Origin: Paractinoplanes abujensis
GTDB taxonomy: Bacteria > Actinomycetota > Actinomycetes > Mycobacteriales > Micromonosporaceae
NCBI RefSeq assembly: GCF_014204895.1
Contig: NZ_JACHMF010000001.1
Span: 8,246,001-8,310,000, forward strand
Length of the DNA stretch: 64,000 bases
Reading direction: 5' to 3'
The notes under the pieces are model-generated. The model was not told the DNA's origin. It made no database searches and saw only the letters and a list, made by a program, of their open reading frames with translations. A program made the position numbers and the translations under genes. Every line of letters begins with the position of its first letter. Position 1 is the stretch's first letter. Positions 9,584 to 18,098 of this stretch are shown piece after piece.

Positions 9584-11923
9584 TCATGCTCGTTCCCGGA
9601 CGGCCCCGGAACCCGTCAGTTGTGCCCGCGCCGGGAGCAAACTGCCCACCAGGGCCAGCAGCAGACACGCGCCGACCGCGGCCGTCGCGACGGCCCACGG
9701 CACGGTCAGCGTCACGGACGTGCCCGTCTGCTCCCGAAAGCCGGCCGCCGTTCCCCACAGCGCCAGCAGAGCGGCCGAGCCGCCGAGGATCGAACCGATC
9801 AGCACGACCAGCGCCGACTCGCCCGCCACGGTCACCAGCACTTGGCGGGGCGTGGCCCCCGCGAGCCGCAGCAGCCGGTAGTCGTTCGCCCGCCGCCCGG
9901 TCGCCATGAACAGCGTGTTCGCCACCGCCAGCGCCCCGTACCCCACCGACACTCCGACCAGTAACAGCGTGAAGATCCAGACCAGGCGATCCTTCTCGGA
10001 ACCCGACTCGCGCGCGTAGGTCGCCACGTCGACCAGCCGGGCCCCCACCGGTGCCGGCGAGGCAGTCGCCGATCCGACCGGTTGTGCCGGGGCCAGAGCC
10101 GAAGGATCGTGGCGCCGCACCGTCGCACGAGCAAGAACCACTTCCGCGGCCGCCTCGTCGTCCGGCAGCACCGCCGACACCCGAAGCCGTTTCTCCTGCC
10201 CGTCCGCCAAGACCAGAGTCAACTGGTCCCCGGCCTCTCTGCCGAGCTGCGCGGCCCGCGACCGATTGAGAACCAGCGCGTCCGGATCGGGCGCTTCCGC
10301 CGGTCCATCCGGTGGGAGGCCGGCGGCGATCAGCACCGTGTCGTTCACGTAGACCGAGGTGAACAGGGCCGCCGCGGGAGCGGCCGAGTCGGTCAGGCCC
10401 GGCGTGCCGTCGGGCATGAGCACCGTGCCGGCCTGCGCGGCGTCGGCTCGCCGATCGGCATACGCCGTCTCCGCGGTCTGCACGTTGCCCGCGATGAAGA
10501 CCGCGAACGCGACCGTGAGCAGGACCGGCGCGGCGGTGGAAGCGGTACGCCGCGCCCCGGTCAGCGCACTCTCCCGCACCACCGTGCCGAGCGCGCCGCG
10601 AACCGGGCGCAACATCAGCCGCACGATCAGCGGCACCACCGCGGGTGCCAGCAGCGCGGCCGCGACCACCAGCGCCATCGCTCCCAGCAACGCGTAGGCA
10701 CCCAGGTCGGCCAGATCGTCCGTCACCACCGTGGCGACCGCGGCACCGATGCCGGCCCCCGCGAACACCAGCCCCGCCAACCAACGGCCCCGAGTCATCG
10801 GCCGGGTCTCGACCTCGGCGCTGCGCAATGCGTCGAGCGGCCGCACCCGAGCGGCTCGCCGCGCCGCCATCAGCCCGCCCGCGACCGCTACAACCGGTCC
10901 GATCAGGACACCCGTCAGCGGCGGCCACCACTGCAACCGGGCCTGGAAGGACTCAGGCTCGAACCCGGCGTCGACCAGCACCGAGCCCACCCATGGGGAA
11001 AGCGCCAACCCGGATGCCGTGCCGACGACAGCCGCGGTCAGACCCACCACGGCTGCCTCGCGCAGCACCGTGAATCTCACTTGCCGAGGCGTGGCCCCGA
11101 CGGCCCGCAGCAACCCGATCTCGCGGCGTCGCTGATTGACCGACAGGGCCAGCGTGGAAGCGACCACGAAGACGCACGAGAACACGGAGAGCGCCGCCAT
11201 TGCGCTCAGCACCTGCAAGCCGATCCACCGCGTACGGGCGTCGCCGCGCGGCTCGAGATCTCCGAGCGACGCCTCGGAGAGAACGGTCGCCCCGCCCGCG
11301 GCGGCTCGCACATCCGCAGGATCAGGGTTCCCGGTCAGCCCGATCACCCGTACGCCGGGAGCCAGCCGGGCCGCCTCAGCATCGGTGACATAGAGGCGCG
11401 CCGCCCGGACCAGCCCGGTGACCTTCCACGTCGCGGGGCCGGCCGCGGTCAGGATCGTCACGGTGCCGCCCACCGGAACTCGCAGGTCTTCGCCGAGGAC
11501 GACCTCACCGGGTGCGTCGGCGGGACGACCCGCGATCAAGGATTCGCCCGCAAGGGTCGCGCTCGCCCATCCGTACCCCTCCTGGATCTCGGCGACCGGG
11601 CGACCCGACCGCACGGGCTGTGCGTAGAACCGGTGATCGGGCACGGCGGCCTCGACACCGGGCAGCCCGGCAAGCCGTTCGGCGAGGGCGCCGGCCACAT
11701 CGGACGGCCACGGTCGCGTCTCCGGGAACGGGTCGGCCGGTGTCGTGACCCCGGCACTTCGCACCGCGACAGTCACGGCGGCGAACCGGTCCGGCCGCTC
11801 CGGCCCGGCCGAGGCCAGCAGCGTGAGAGTCAGTGTGACCACCGCCGTCCCCAGAAGGACCGCTATTAAGGCGCCCAACCGATCTCTGGCCGGCATGCCG
11901 CCCCGGAGCAACTGGGTCAGCAC
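9584..11923 (-). CDS. ABC transporter permease, FtsX/MacB-like
   Basis: This 779-residue inner-membrane protein has two FtsX-type permease units. It has an N-terminal membrane helix (LGALIAVLLGTAVVTLTLTL), an extracellular domain of about 200 residues, then helices around LSAMAALSVFSCVFVVASTL with the cytoplasmic coupling motif EIGLLRAVGATPRQVRF. A second half carries YRLLRLAGATPRQVLVTVAG and a last helix AVATAAVGACLLLALVGSLL. Such proteins move lipids or peptides or act as mechanotransmitters with a LolD/MacB-type ATPase. GTG 11923 overlaps the ATPase stop by 7 nt (GTGCTGA), so the two are coupled. The divergent two-component system is the likely regulator. Confidence 0.9.
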   Translation of the reverse strand: MLTQLLRGGMPARDRLGALIAVLLGTAVVTLTLTLLASAGPERPDRFAAVTVAVRSAGVTTPADPFPETRPWPSDVAGALAERLAGLPGVEAAVPDHRFYAQPVRSGRPVAEIQEGYGWASATLAGESLIAGRPADAPGEVVLGEDLRVPVGGTVTILTAAGPATWKVTGLVRAARLYVTDAEAARLAPGVRVIGLTGNPDPADVRAAAGGATVLSEASLGDLEPRGDARTRWIGLQVLSAMAALSVFSCVFVVASTLALSVNQRRREIGLLRAVGATPRQVRFTVLREAAVVGLTAAVVGTASGLALSPWVGSVLVDAGFEPESFQARLQWWPPLTGVLIGPVVAVAGGLMAARRAARVRPLDALRSAEVETRPMTRGRWLAGLVFAGAGIGAAVATVVTDDLADLGAYALLGAMALVVAAALLAPAVVPLIVRLMLRPVRGALGTVVRESALTGARRTASTAAPVLLTVAFAVFIAGNVQTAETAYADRRADAAQAGTVLMPDGTPGLTDSAAPAAALFTSVYVNDTVLIAAGLPPDGPAEAPDPDALVLNRSRAAQLGREAGDQLTLVLADGQEKRLRVSAVLPDDEAAAEVVLARATVRRHDPSALAPAQPVGSATASPAPVGARLVDVATYARESGSEKDRLVWIFTLLLVGVSVGYGALAVANTLFMATGRRANDYRLLRLAGATPRQVLVTVAGESALVVLIGSILGGSAALLALWGTAAGFREQTGTSVTLTVPWAVATAAVGACLLLALVGSLLPARAQLTGSGAVRERA

Positions 11924-12651
11924 GTCGCCTCCGCTCGGGTCATGCGGGCCGCTATCGCTTCGGCCGAGGCGCCGTCGAGGCGATCGACGAGACGGCCGTC
12001 CGCGAGCAGCAGCACCGAGTCGGCGACAGCGGCGGCCACCGGATCGTGCGTCACCATCACGATCGTCTGGCCCCGGCCGGTCGCCAGCCCGCGCAGCAAC
12101 TCGAGGACGCGCCGGGACGTCTGGTTGTCGAGCGCCCCGGTCGGCTCGTCGGCGAAGATCACGGCGGGCCGGGTGACCATCGCCCGGGCGATCGCCACTC
12201 GTTGCTGCTGGCCACCGGAGAGCTCGACCGGGCGGTGGTGGGCCCGATCGGCCAGGCCGACGTCGTCGAGGGCGGCATTCACGTCGGCCGGGTCGATGCG
12301 GCGACCGGCGAGCCGGACGGGAAGAGCGACATTCTGCGCGGCGGTGAGCGACGAGATCAGGTTGAACGCCTGGAACACGAAGCCGATCCGCTCGCGGCGC
12401 AGCACCGTCAGCCCGGTCTCGTCCAGTTCGCCCAGGCGGACCCCTTCGATGGTCACCTCGCCGGACGTCGGGCGGTCGAGACCGGCCACACAATGCAACA
12501 GGGTGGACTTGCCGGAGCCGGACGGGCCCATTACCGCCGTGAACGTGCCCGCGGCGAGGTCGACAGTGACGCCGTCGAGCGCGGTCACCGGGCCCGGACC
12601 GGCGTCGTACTCCCTTCGGAGCTCCTTGATCGCAACCATCGGTGTCGTCAT
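11917..12651 (-). CDS. ABC transporter ATP-binding protein (MacB/LolD type)
   Basis: This 244-residue ATPase partners the downstream FtsX-type permease. It shows Walker A GPSGSGKST, the Q-loop FVFQAFNLI, the signature LSGGQQQRVAIARAM, Walker B VIFADEPTGALD, and the H-loop MVTHDP. ATG 12651 is chosen because AGGAGG lies 9 nt upstream; the longer frame to 12906 runs back through the divergent kinase gene. It is expressed from the promoter region shared with the histidine kinase, which contains a 16-bp inverted repeat. Confidence 0.95.
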   Translation of the reverse strand: MTTPMVAIKELRREYDAGPGPVTALDGVTVDLAAGTFTAVMGPSGSGKSTLLHCVAGLDRPTSGEVTIEGVRLGELDETGLTVLRRERIGFVFQAFNLISSLTAAQNVALPVRLAGRRIDPADVNAALDDVGLADRAHHRPVELSGGQQQRVAIARAMVTRPAVIFADEPTGALDNQTSRRVLELLRGLATGRGQTIVMVTHDPVAAAVADSVLLLADGRLVDRLDGASAEAIAARMTRAEATC

Positions 12652-12685
12652 GGCGGAAAGCCTCCTGGTTTCCCGATCGGATGTC

Positions 12686-12737
12686 GTCAACCCGTGGTTC
12701 GGCGCCGTGACGCCAGAAAATCGAACCGTGGGTTGAC
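12686..12737. promoter_or_regulatory. Inverted repeat between the divergent ABC and two-component operons
   Basis: The arms GTCAACCCGTGGTTCG (12686-12701) and CGAACCGTGGGTTGAC (12722-12737) pair at 13 of 16 positions across a 20-bp spacer. Each arm contains a TTGAC that reads outward. On the plus strand TTGACG (12733-12738), an 18-bp spacer and GTTAAC (12757-12762) place the transcription start close to the kinase GTG at 12772. The arms are a good candidate operator for the response regulator encoded at 13977-14726. Confidence 0.55.
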
Positions 12738-12771
12738 GCCCGGGCCCCCGCCGCTCGTTAACGTCGCTCGG

Positions 12772-13980
12772 GTGACTGCCGCATCGCCCTCCTTCCTCAT
12801 CCGGAGGCTCAACCGCGGTCAGCTGCTCGGCATCGACGCGCTGCTGGCCGTGCTGGCCGCTGCCTTTGGATGGTTCGCCGCGACCGAACCGCCGGCGTCC
12901 GCCCAACCGGCCTGGTTCGAGCCGGCCTGGCTGTCCGCGATGATCGGCCTGGCTCTGGGCGCTCCGGTCGCCGTCCGTCGTCTGTGGCCCATCGCCGCGA
13001 CCGCGGTGGTGCTGGTCGTCGCCGTGTTCGCCGTCGTCAGCGGTGCGATCCCGAGTTATGCCGGCGCGGCGCCGATCGTTGCGCTGGGCCTCGTCCTCTA
13101 TACCGTCGGCGTCGAGCTTCCGCGGCGTCGCTCGGTCCCGGTCGTCCTGGTGAGCGTGGTGGCCCTGGTCGCGTCATTCGCCGTGGCCGAGGGCGACTCG
13201 TTCGAGCTGCTGGTCGTGACGTGGATGATCGCCGCGTTCTGGGCGGTCGGGCGCACAGTGCGGGAACGCCGGGCGCACGCGGCCTCCCGCGCCGAGCAGG
13301 CCACGGCGCTCGCGGTGGAGCAGGAGCGCCTCCGGCTGGCTCGCGAGCTGCACGACATCGTCGCGCACAGCATGAGCATGATCGCGATCAAGGCGGCCGT
13401 CGCCGACCACGTCGGAGACGATCGGCCGGAAGAGATGCGGGCCGCGTTGCGGGTGATCGGCACGACGAGCAGGCAGTCGCTGGCGGAGATCAGGCGAGCG
13501 CTCGCCTTGGTGCGCACGGAGGCTGCCCTGCGACCCGCGCCGACTCTGGCCGACCTGCCCGAGCTGGTCCGCAACGCGCGGTCGACCGGGCTGAGGGTGG
13601 ATCTCGAGGTGCGCATGGAGGAGGAATTGCCCAGCGATGTGGCGCTGTCCGCCTACCGCATGGTCCAGGAGGGGATGACCAATGTGGTCAAGCATTCCGG
13701 CGCCGCCGCTTGCCGGGTCGAGGTCGTGGGCCGGTCGGGTGAGGTGAGTATCCGGATCACCGACGACGGGGCCGGCGCCACTCTCACCGGCCCGGCTGCG
13801 CCATCCGGGAGTGCCGTAAGCGAGACCCGGCCGGCGGCCCTGGCCGGGGGAGGCGGCCCGGTCGGGCAGGGGCTCATCGGCATGCGGGAACGGGCCGCGC
13901 AGTTCGGCGGGGAGTTCCGGGCCGGACCGCAGCCCGATCGCGGCTGGGAAGTCGCGGCGACCCTGCGATTCGCGCCATGA
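12772..13980 (+). CDS. Sensor histidine kinase, NarL-partner type (HisKA_3)
   Basis: The protein has 402 residues. Several membrane helices occupy roughly residues 20-155 (LGIDALLAVLAAAFGWF, MIGLALGAPVAV, TAVVLVVAVFAVVSG, VVALVASFAVA), followed by the dimerisation helix with RELHDIVAHSMSMIAIKAAV, the phosphorylated His being near residue 193. The HATPase domain has YRMVQEGMTNVVKHSGA and ITDDGAGA, and a late GQGLIGMRERAAQFGG. A short Ala/Gly/Pro-rich insertion precedes that last motif. GTG 12772 lacks a ribosome site and may be leaderless. The ATGA overlap with the next gene couples it to its response regulator. The pair is divergent from the ABC exporter that it probably controls. Confidence 0.92.
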   Translation: MTAASPSFLIRRLNRGQLLGIDALLAVLAAAFGWFAATEPPASAQPAWFEPAWLSAMIGLALGAPVAVRRLWPIAATAVVLVVAVFAVVSGAIPSYAGAAPIVALGLVLYTVGVELPRRRSVPVVLVSVVALVASFAVAEGDSFELLVVTWMIAAFWAVGRTVRERRAHAASRAEQATALAVEQERLRLARELHDIVAHSMSMIAIKAAVADHVGDDRPEEMRAALRVIGTTSRQSLAEIRRALALVRTEAALRPAPTLADLPELVRNARSTGLRVDLEVRMEEELPSDVALSAYRMVQEGMTNVVKHSGAAACRVEVVGRSGEVSIRITDDGAGATLTGPAAPSGSAVSETRPAALAGGGGPVGQGLIGMRERAAQFGGEFRAGPQPDRGWEVAATLRFAP

Positions 13981-14726
13981 GCGCCGCGTGGGAGCAGCCC
14001 GGAGAGGGCGTCGCGGAGGCGCGGTCTGTGGTGGTGGGGGCCGGGGTAGCGGGGCCCGGGGCGAGCGCCGCGGGGGAGCGGCCCGTGATCCGGGTGGTGA
14101 TCGCGGACGATATGGCGCTTGTGCGGGGCAGTTTCCGGGTGCTGATCGATCACACGCCGGGGCTTGTCTGCGTCGGTGAGGCCAGCACGGGGCGGCAGGC
14201 GGTCGCGATCGCGCGGCGGGAACGGCCCGACGTGATTCTGATGGACGTGCGGATGCCCGAGATGGACGGCGTCGAGGCCACCCGGGCGATCTGCCGGGGC
14301 GCCGATGCGCTGGACAGCAAAGTGATCATGTTGACCACCTTCGACCTGGACGAGTATGTGATCGGTGGGTTCCGTGCGGGAGCCAGCGGTTTTCTGATCA
14401 AGGATGTGCTGCCCCACGAGCTGATCGACGGCATCCGGACCGTCATGGCGGGGGACAGGCTGCTCGCGCCGGGGCCGTTGAGCCGGTTGATCGAGGCCCA
14501 CGTCGCGCAGCCCGAGCGGCGCGTCACGCCGCTGCCTCAGATCACCGGGCGCGAGCGTGAGGTGCTGGTGCTGGTGGCCCGGGGGCTGTCGAACGATCAG
14601 ATCGCATCGCAGCTCGGGGTCTCCATGTCCACGGTCAAGACGCACATCAACCGCCTGCTCACCAAGCTCGACGGCCGCGACCGCACGCATCTCGTCATCG
14701 CCGCCTACGAGAGCGGCCTGCGATGA
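13977..14726 (+). CDS. Response regulator, NarL/FixJ family
   Basis: The protein has 249 residues: a receiver domain (VIRVVIADDMALVRGSF, phospho-acceptor Asp in ILMDVRMPEMDG near residue 90, Thr in MLTTFD, Lys in FLIKDVLP) and a LuxR-type helix-turn-helix (ITGREREVLVLVARGLSN, STVKTHINRLLTKL). ATG 13977 overlaps the kinase stop (ATGA). However, a GGGGGAG 6 nt before GTG 14085 could give a 213-residue product that starts right at the receiver, the usual family form. The first 36 residues are low-complexity, so the shorter start is a real possibility. Confidence 0.92.
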   Translation: MSAAWEQPGEGVAEARSVVVGAGVAGPGASAAGERPVIRVVIADDMALVRGSFRVLIDHTPGLVCVGEASTGRQAVAIARRERPDVILMDVRMPEMDGVEATRAICRGADALDSKVIMLTTFDLDEYVIGGFRAGASGFLIKDVLPHELIDGIRTVMAGDRLLAPGPLSRLIEAHVAQPERRVTPLPQITGREREVLVLVARGLSNDQIASQLGVSMSTVKTHINRLLTKLDGRDRTHLVIAAYESGLR

Positions 14727-14765
14727 CCGCCCGGTGCTGCCGCCAGACCCGCGGCACCTGCGAAG

Positions 14766-15341
14766 ATGAGCGCCATGACGCTTTCCCTGCCGATCGACGC
14801 CGAGGCCAACGAGCTGCTGTCCACCGACCCGCTGGCGTTGCTCATCGGCATGGTGCTCGACCAGCAGATTCCGCTCGAAAAGGCGTTCAGTTCGCCGCAT
14901 GTGCTGGCGCAGCGGCTCGGGCACGCGCCGACGGCGGCCGAGCTGGCGGAGTTCGACCCGGAGGCGCTCATCGCGATCTTCGCGAAGCCGCCCGCGCTGC
15001 ACCGGTTCCCCAAGGCCATGGCGGCGCGGGTGCAGGAGGTCTGCCGGGCGCTGGTCGACCGGTACGACGGGGTGGCGGCCAACCTGTGGACCGGCGTCGA
15101 GGACGGCGAGGAGCTGCTCAAGCGGGTGGCGTCGCTGCCGGGGTTCGGCAAGCAGAAGTCGCAGGTCTTCGTGGCGCTGCTCGGCAAGCAGTACGGAGTG
15201 CAGCCGGCCGGGTGGCGTGCCGCCGCCGGCGGGTACGGCGAGGAGGGCTCTTTCAAGTCGGTGGCCGACATCGTCGACGACCAGTCGCTGGGCAAGGTGC
15301 GCGCCTACAAGAAGGAGATGAAGGCTGCCGCCAAGGCGTAA
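14766..15341 (+). CDS. HhH-GPD-type base-excision DNA repair protein
   Basis: This 191-residue actinobacterial member of the helix-hairpin-helix/GPD glycosylase superfamily resembles 3-methyladenine glycosylases. The N-terminus has LALLIGMVLDQQIPLEKAF, the substrate-site helix of the fold, and the hairpin LPGFGKQKSQVFVALLGKQY near residue 123. The expected catalytic Asp region reads GVQPAGWRAAAGGYG, and the damaged base recognised is not predictable. ATG 14766 or ATG 14775 could be used. It follows the response regulator by 39 bp. Confidence 0.82.
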   Translation: MSAMTLSLPIDAEANELLSTDPLALLIGMVLDQQIPLEKAFSSPHVLAQRLGHAPTAAELAEFDPEALIAIFAKPPALHRFPKAMAARVQEVCRALVDRYDGVAANLWTGVEDGEELLKRVASLPGFGKQKSQVFVALLGKQYGVQPAGWRAAAGGYGEEGSFKSVADIVDDQSLGKVRAYKKEMKAAAKA

Positions 15342-15462
15342 TCGCGCGGTTGTGAGCTGGTAAAACACCAACTTCGGCGACGCGGCACGCGGCCCGGTCG
15401 AGAGCACGCTGGGCGTACTGGCACGAACGGTGCAAGTATGGGGGGTCGATCGGAGACCCATC

Positions 15463-15876
15463 GTGAAGAAGCAGCTGGACAGAGCGGTTCTGATCACGGA
15501 TGCGGATCGCAGCCCGGATGATCAGTTCCGTAGCCGGCAGATCCGGTACGTGACGATGATGGGCATCCGTGCCGCCTGCGTGGTCGCCGGGGCCGTGCTC
15601 GTCAGTGTCCGGCCGCCGTGGCTGCCGCTCTGGCTCATCCTGTGCGGCGCGGGCATGGTGTTCCTGCCGTGGGCGGCCGTGCTCATCGCCAACGACCGGC
15701 CCGCCAGGACGAAGGCCGAGCGCGCCGCCTCGGCCGCCGCCCGTGACGCGAAGCCGCAGGTCACGCTCCCGCAGCACTCCGCCGAGCAGGCCGAATACCT
15801 GACGATCGATCTCGAGCCCTCCGAGACCGGCGAGCACTGGATCCCGAGCGACCCTCGCGACCGCAAGGAGGGCTAG
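15463..15876 (+). CDS. DUF3099 membrane protein
   Basis: The protein has 137 residues from GTG 15463, which has GGAG 7 nt upstream (the frame is open to 15430). The DUF3099 hallmark is VLITDADRSPDDQFRSRQIRY, followed by two membrane helices (GIRAACVVAGAVLVSV and WLILCGAGMVFLPWAAVLI) and a charged cytoplasmic tail. The function of this actinobacterial family is unknown. Its stop codon overlaps the stop of convergent psuK. Confidence 0.85.
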   Translation: MKKQLDRAVLITDADRSPDDQFRSRQIRYVTMMGIRAACVVAGAVLVSVRPPWLPLWLILCGAGMVFLPWAAVLIANDRPARTKAERAASAAARDAKPQVTLPQHSAEQAEYLTIDLEPSETGEHWIPSDPRDRKEG

Positions 15877-16754
15877 CGCGGCCGGGCCCCGATCCGTGAG
15901 ACGGCCGCGGCGCCGAGGACGGCACCGGCTTCGAGCGCCTCGTCAGGGGTGCTGCCGGTGATCCACGTGCCGAGCAGACCCGCGGCGAAGGCGTCGCCCG
16001 CACCGGTGGGGTCCCGCATCGGAACGCGATCGGGCCTGGCCGAGTGCACGCTGCCGTCCCGCGCGGCCCAAGTGGCGCCGTCGCCGCCCTGCTTGACGAC
16101 CACATTACGTACGTGGGAAGTCAGGTTTTGAGCCTGCTCGGCGGCCGGACCCGGACCGGCCAGCACATCGGCCTCGTCGGCGTTGCACAGCAGCAGATCA
16201 CAACCGCGTATCCAGGTCAGGAAGGCCTCGGCCCCCACCGCCCGCAGCGGAGCCGCCGAGGCCGCGTCGACGCTGGTGGTCAGGCCACGCTCGGTGGCGG
16301 CGGCCAGCGCCGCCAGGCCAGCCGCGCGTGAGCCGTCGTGCAGCAGGGGATAGCCGGAGAGGTGCAGGTGTACCGCGTCGGGGATGTCCAGGACCGCCGC
16401 CCGTACGCGGGCCGGGTCCAGCAGCAGTGAAGCGCCCCGATCGGTGATCATCGTGCGTTCTTCCGGGCCCGCCAGTACCACGACGCTGCCGGTGACCGCG
16501 CCGGGATGGGTCTGTACCGCGCATCGCACACCGGCCCCGGCCAGTTCGGCCACCCGCTCGCGGCCCGCCGGGTCATCGCCCACGGCGGCGACCAGCGTGA
16601 CCGGCTGTCCCGACTGCGCGAGCCAGGCCGCCGTGTTCGCGGCCTGGCCGCCGCCGCCCACGGTGATCGCGGCGGCGGTGTCGGAGCCCGATTCGATCGG
16701 GCCGCCGTGGGCCACCAGGACATCGGTGACCAGGTCACCTACGACGATGATCAC
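15873..16754 (-). CDS. psuK: PfkB-family carbohydrate kinase, probable pseudouridine kinase
   Basis: This 293-residue ribokinase-fold enzyme has the N-terminal GGGGQAANTAAWLAQSG substrate motif and the C-terminal PfkB signature DPTGAGDAFAAGLLG containing the catalytic Asp. The start overlaps the stop of psuG by 4 nt (ATGA). That coupling supports pseudouridine as substrate: the kinase makes pseudouridine 5'-phosphate, which PsuG splits to uracil and ribose 5-phosphate. Kinase specificity is inferred from this neighbour. Confidence 0.85.
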   Translation of the reverse strand: MIIVVGDLVTDVLVAHGGPIESGSDTAAAITVGGGGQAANTAAWLAQSGQPVTLVAAVGDDPAGRERVAELAGAGVRCAVQTHPGAVTGSVVVLAGPEERTMITDRGASLLLDPARVRAAVLDIPDAVHLHLSGYPLLHDGSRAAGLAALAAATERGLTTSVDAASAAPLRAVGAEAFLTWIRGCDLLLCNADEADVLAGPGPAAEQAQNLTSHVRNVVVKQGGDGATWAARDGSVHSARPDRVPMRDPTGAGDAFAAGLLGTWITGSTPDEALEAGAVLGAAAVSRIGARPR

Positions 16755-17701
16755 GCAGAGACGCTGAAACCGAGCGGGGCCGTGGCCGGCGTGGCCGCAG
16801 CCACCGCGATCTTGGCGGCGAGCTCGGCGTTGCGCAGGATGATCCGTACGTTCACCTCGAGGCTCTGGCCCTCGGTGCTCTCGTGGAAGTGGCTGAGCAG
16901 GAACGGGGTGACCGCCTTGCCGGTGATCCCACCTCGCGCCAGCAGCGACAAGCCTTCGGCCAGCGTACGGTCGTGCAGGTCGGGGTCGAGCTGCTGATCG
17001 ACCGGCAGCGGGTTGGCCAGGATCAGTGCCCCCGCACCGACGTTGTGGTCGGCCCGGGCGCGGATCACGTCGGCCACCTGCTCCGGCGAGTCGAGCCCCC
17101 AGTCCACGTCGAATCCGCCGTCGGTGATGAAGAAGCCGGGGAAGCGCTTGGTGCCGTACCCGGCCACGGCGACGCCGAGGGTCTCGAGCCGCTCCAGCGT
17201 CGCGCCCACGTCGAGGATCGACTTCACGCCGGCGCAGACCACGACGATGGGCGTGCCGGCCAGCGTCGTGAGGTCGGCCGACTCGTCGAAGGTGAGGTTC
17301 GCCTCACGATGCACGCCGCCCAGGCCGCCGGTCGCGAACACGCCGATGCCCGCGGCGGCCGCGACGGCACTGGTCGCGGCGACCGTGGTGGCGCCGTCCG
17401 CGCGCCGGGCGGCGGCCACGGCGAGGTCCCGTACGGAGAGCTTCGCCACTCCTTCGGCCAGGGCCAGATGCTCGATCTGGGCATCGTCCAGACCCACGAC
17501 GAGCTCGCCGCCGATCATGCCGATCGTGGCGGGCGTAGCGCCCTGATCCCGTACGGTCTGCTCGATCTCGTGCGCCACCCGCAGGTTGTCCGGATGCGGC
17601 AGCCCGTGCGAAATGATCGTGCTCTCCAGCGCGACCACCGGCCGGCCGTCCCGGCGGGCACGGGTCACGTGCTCGCCGTATCGAATCGCGAAGTCAGTCA
17701 C
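16751..17701 (-). CDS. psuG: Pseudouridine-5'-phosphate glycosidase
   Basis: This 316-residue enzyme cleaves the C-C glycosidic bond of pseudouridine 5'-phosphate during degradation of modified nucleosides. The family motifs are ALESTIISHGLPHPDN near residue 25 (catalytic Glu), GGLGGVHR, VCAGVKSILDVGATLE near residue 160 (catalytic Lys) and YGTKRFPGFF. GTG 17701 has no Shine-Dalgarno; TACGGT (17714-17709) ends 7 nt upstream, so a leaderless mRNA is likely. It is co-transcribed with psuK. Confidence 0.95.
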   Translation of the reverse strand: MTDFAIRYGEHVTRARRDGRPVVALESTIISHGLPHPDNLRVAHEIEQTVRDQGATPATIGMIGGELVVGLDDAQIEHLALAEGVAKLSVRDLAVAAARRADGATTVAATSAVAAAAGIGVFATGGLGGVHREANLTFDESADLTTLAGTPIVVVCAGVKSILDVGATLERLETLGVAVAGYGTKRFPGFFITDGGFDVDWGLDSPEQVADVIRARADHNVGAGALILANPLPVDQQLDPDLHDRTLAEGLSLLARGGITGKAVTPFLLSHFHESTEGQSLEVNVRIILRNAELAAKIAVAAATPATAPLGFSVSA

Positions 17702-17879
17702 GACAGCTACCGTACGGTGTCGCGAAGCCCTTGGACGCCGCCCGGCACAAAGCTGAAGACCAGGTCATTGGACCGGTCCGGTCCGAGGTGTCACACTTGC
17801 GGGTTGGAGCTTTCGTTAGGCCGCCGAAGCCGGGGGGATCGGCGGTTCGACCCGAGAATGTGAACGAAGGGCAGATGTC

Positions 17880-18098
17880 GTGAGCACGCAGATCCTGGAG
17901 CGTCCGGAGACCAAGGACGCCGACACCGGGCCGGAAATGTTCCACTACGTGCGCAAGGAGAAGATCGCGGAAAGCGCGGTCATGGGCACCTTTGTCGTGG
18001 CGCTGTGCGGTGAGAAGTTTCCGGTGACGAAGTCGCCGAAGCCGGGATCCCCGGTGTGCCCCCAGTGCAAGGAGATCTACGAATCGATGAAGCACTGA
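17880..18098 (+). CDS. DUF3039 small zinc-ribbon-like protein
   Basis: This 72-residue actinobacterial protein of unknown function matches DUF3039: FHYVRKEKIAESAVMGT, then VALCGEKFPVTKSPKPG and VCPQCKEIYESM. The single Cys followed by CPQC could bind zinc. GTG 17880 is preceded by GAAGGG. The 3' end overlaps the longest reading of the channel gene that follows. Confidence 0.9.
   Translation: MSTQILERPETKDADTGPEMFHYVRKEKIAESAVMGTFVVALCGEKFPVTKSPKPGSPVCPQCKEIYESMKH

Noticed and set aside
17838..17862. GGTTCGA T-loop-like sequence suggestive of a tRNA
   Set aside because: No acceptor or anticodon stem can be paired around it.
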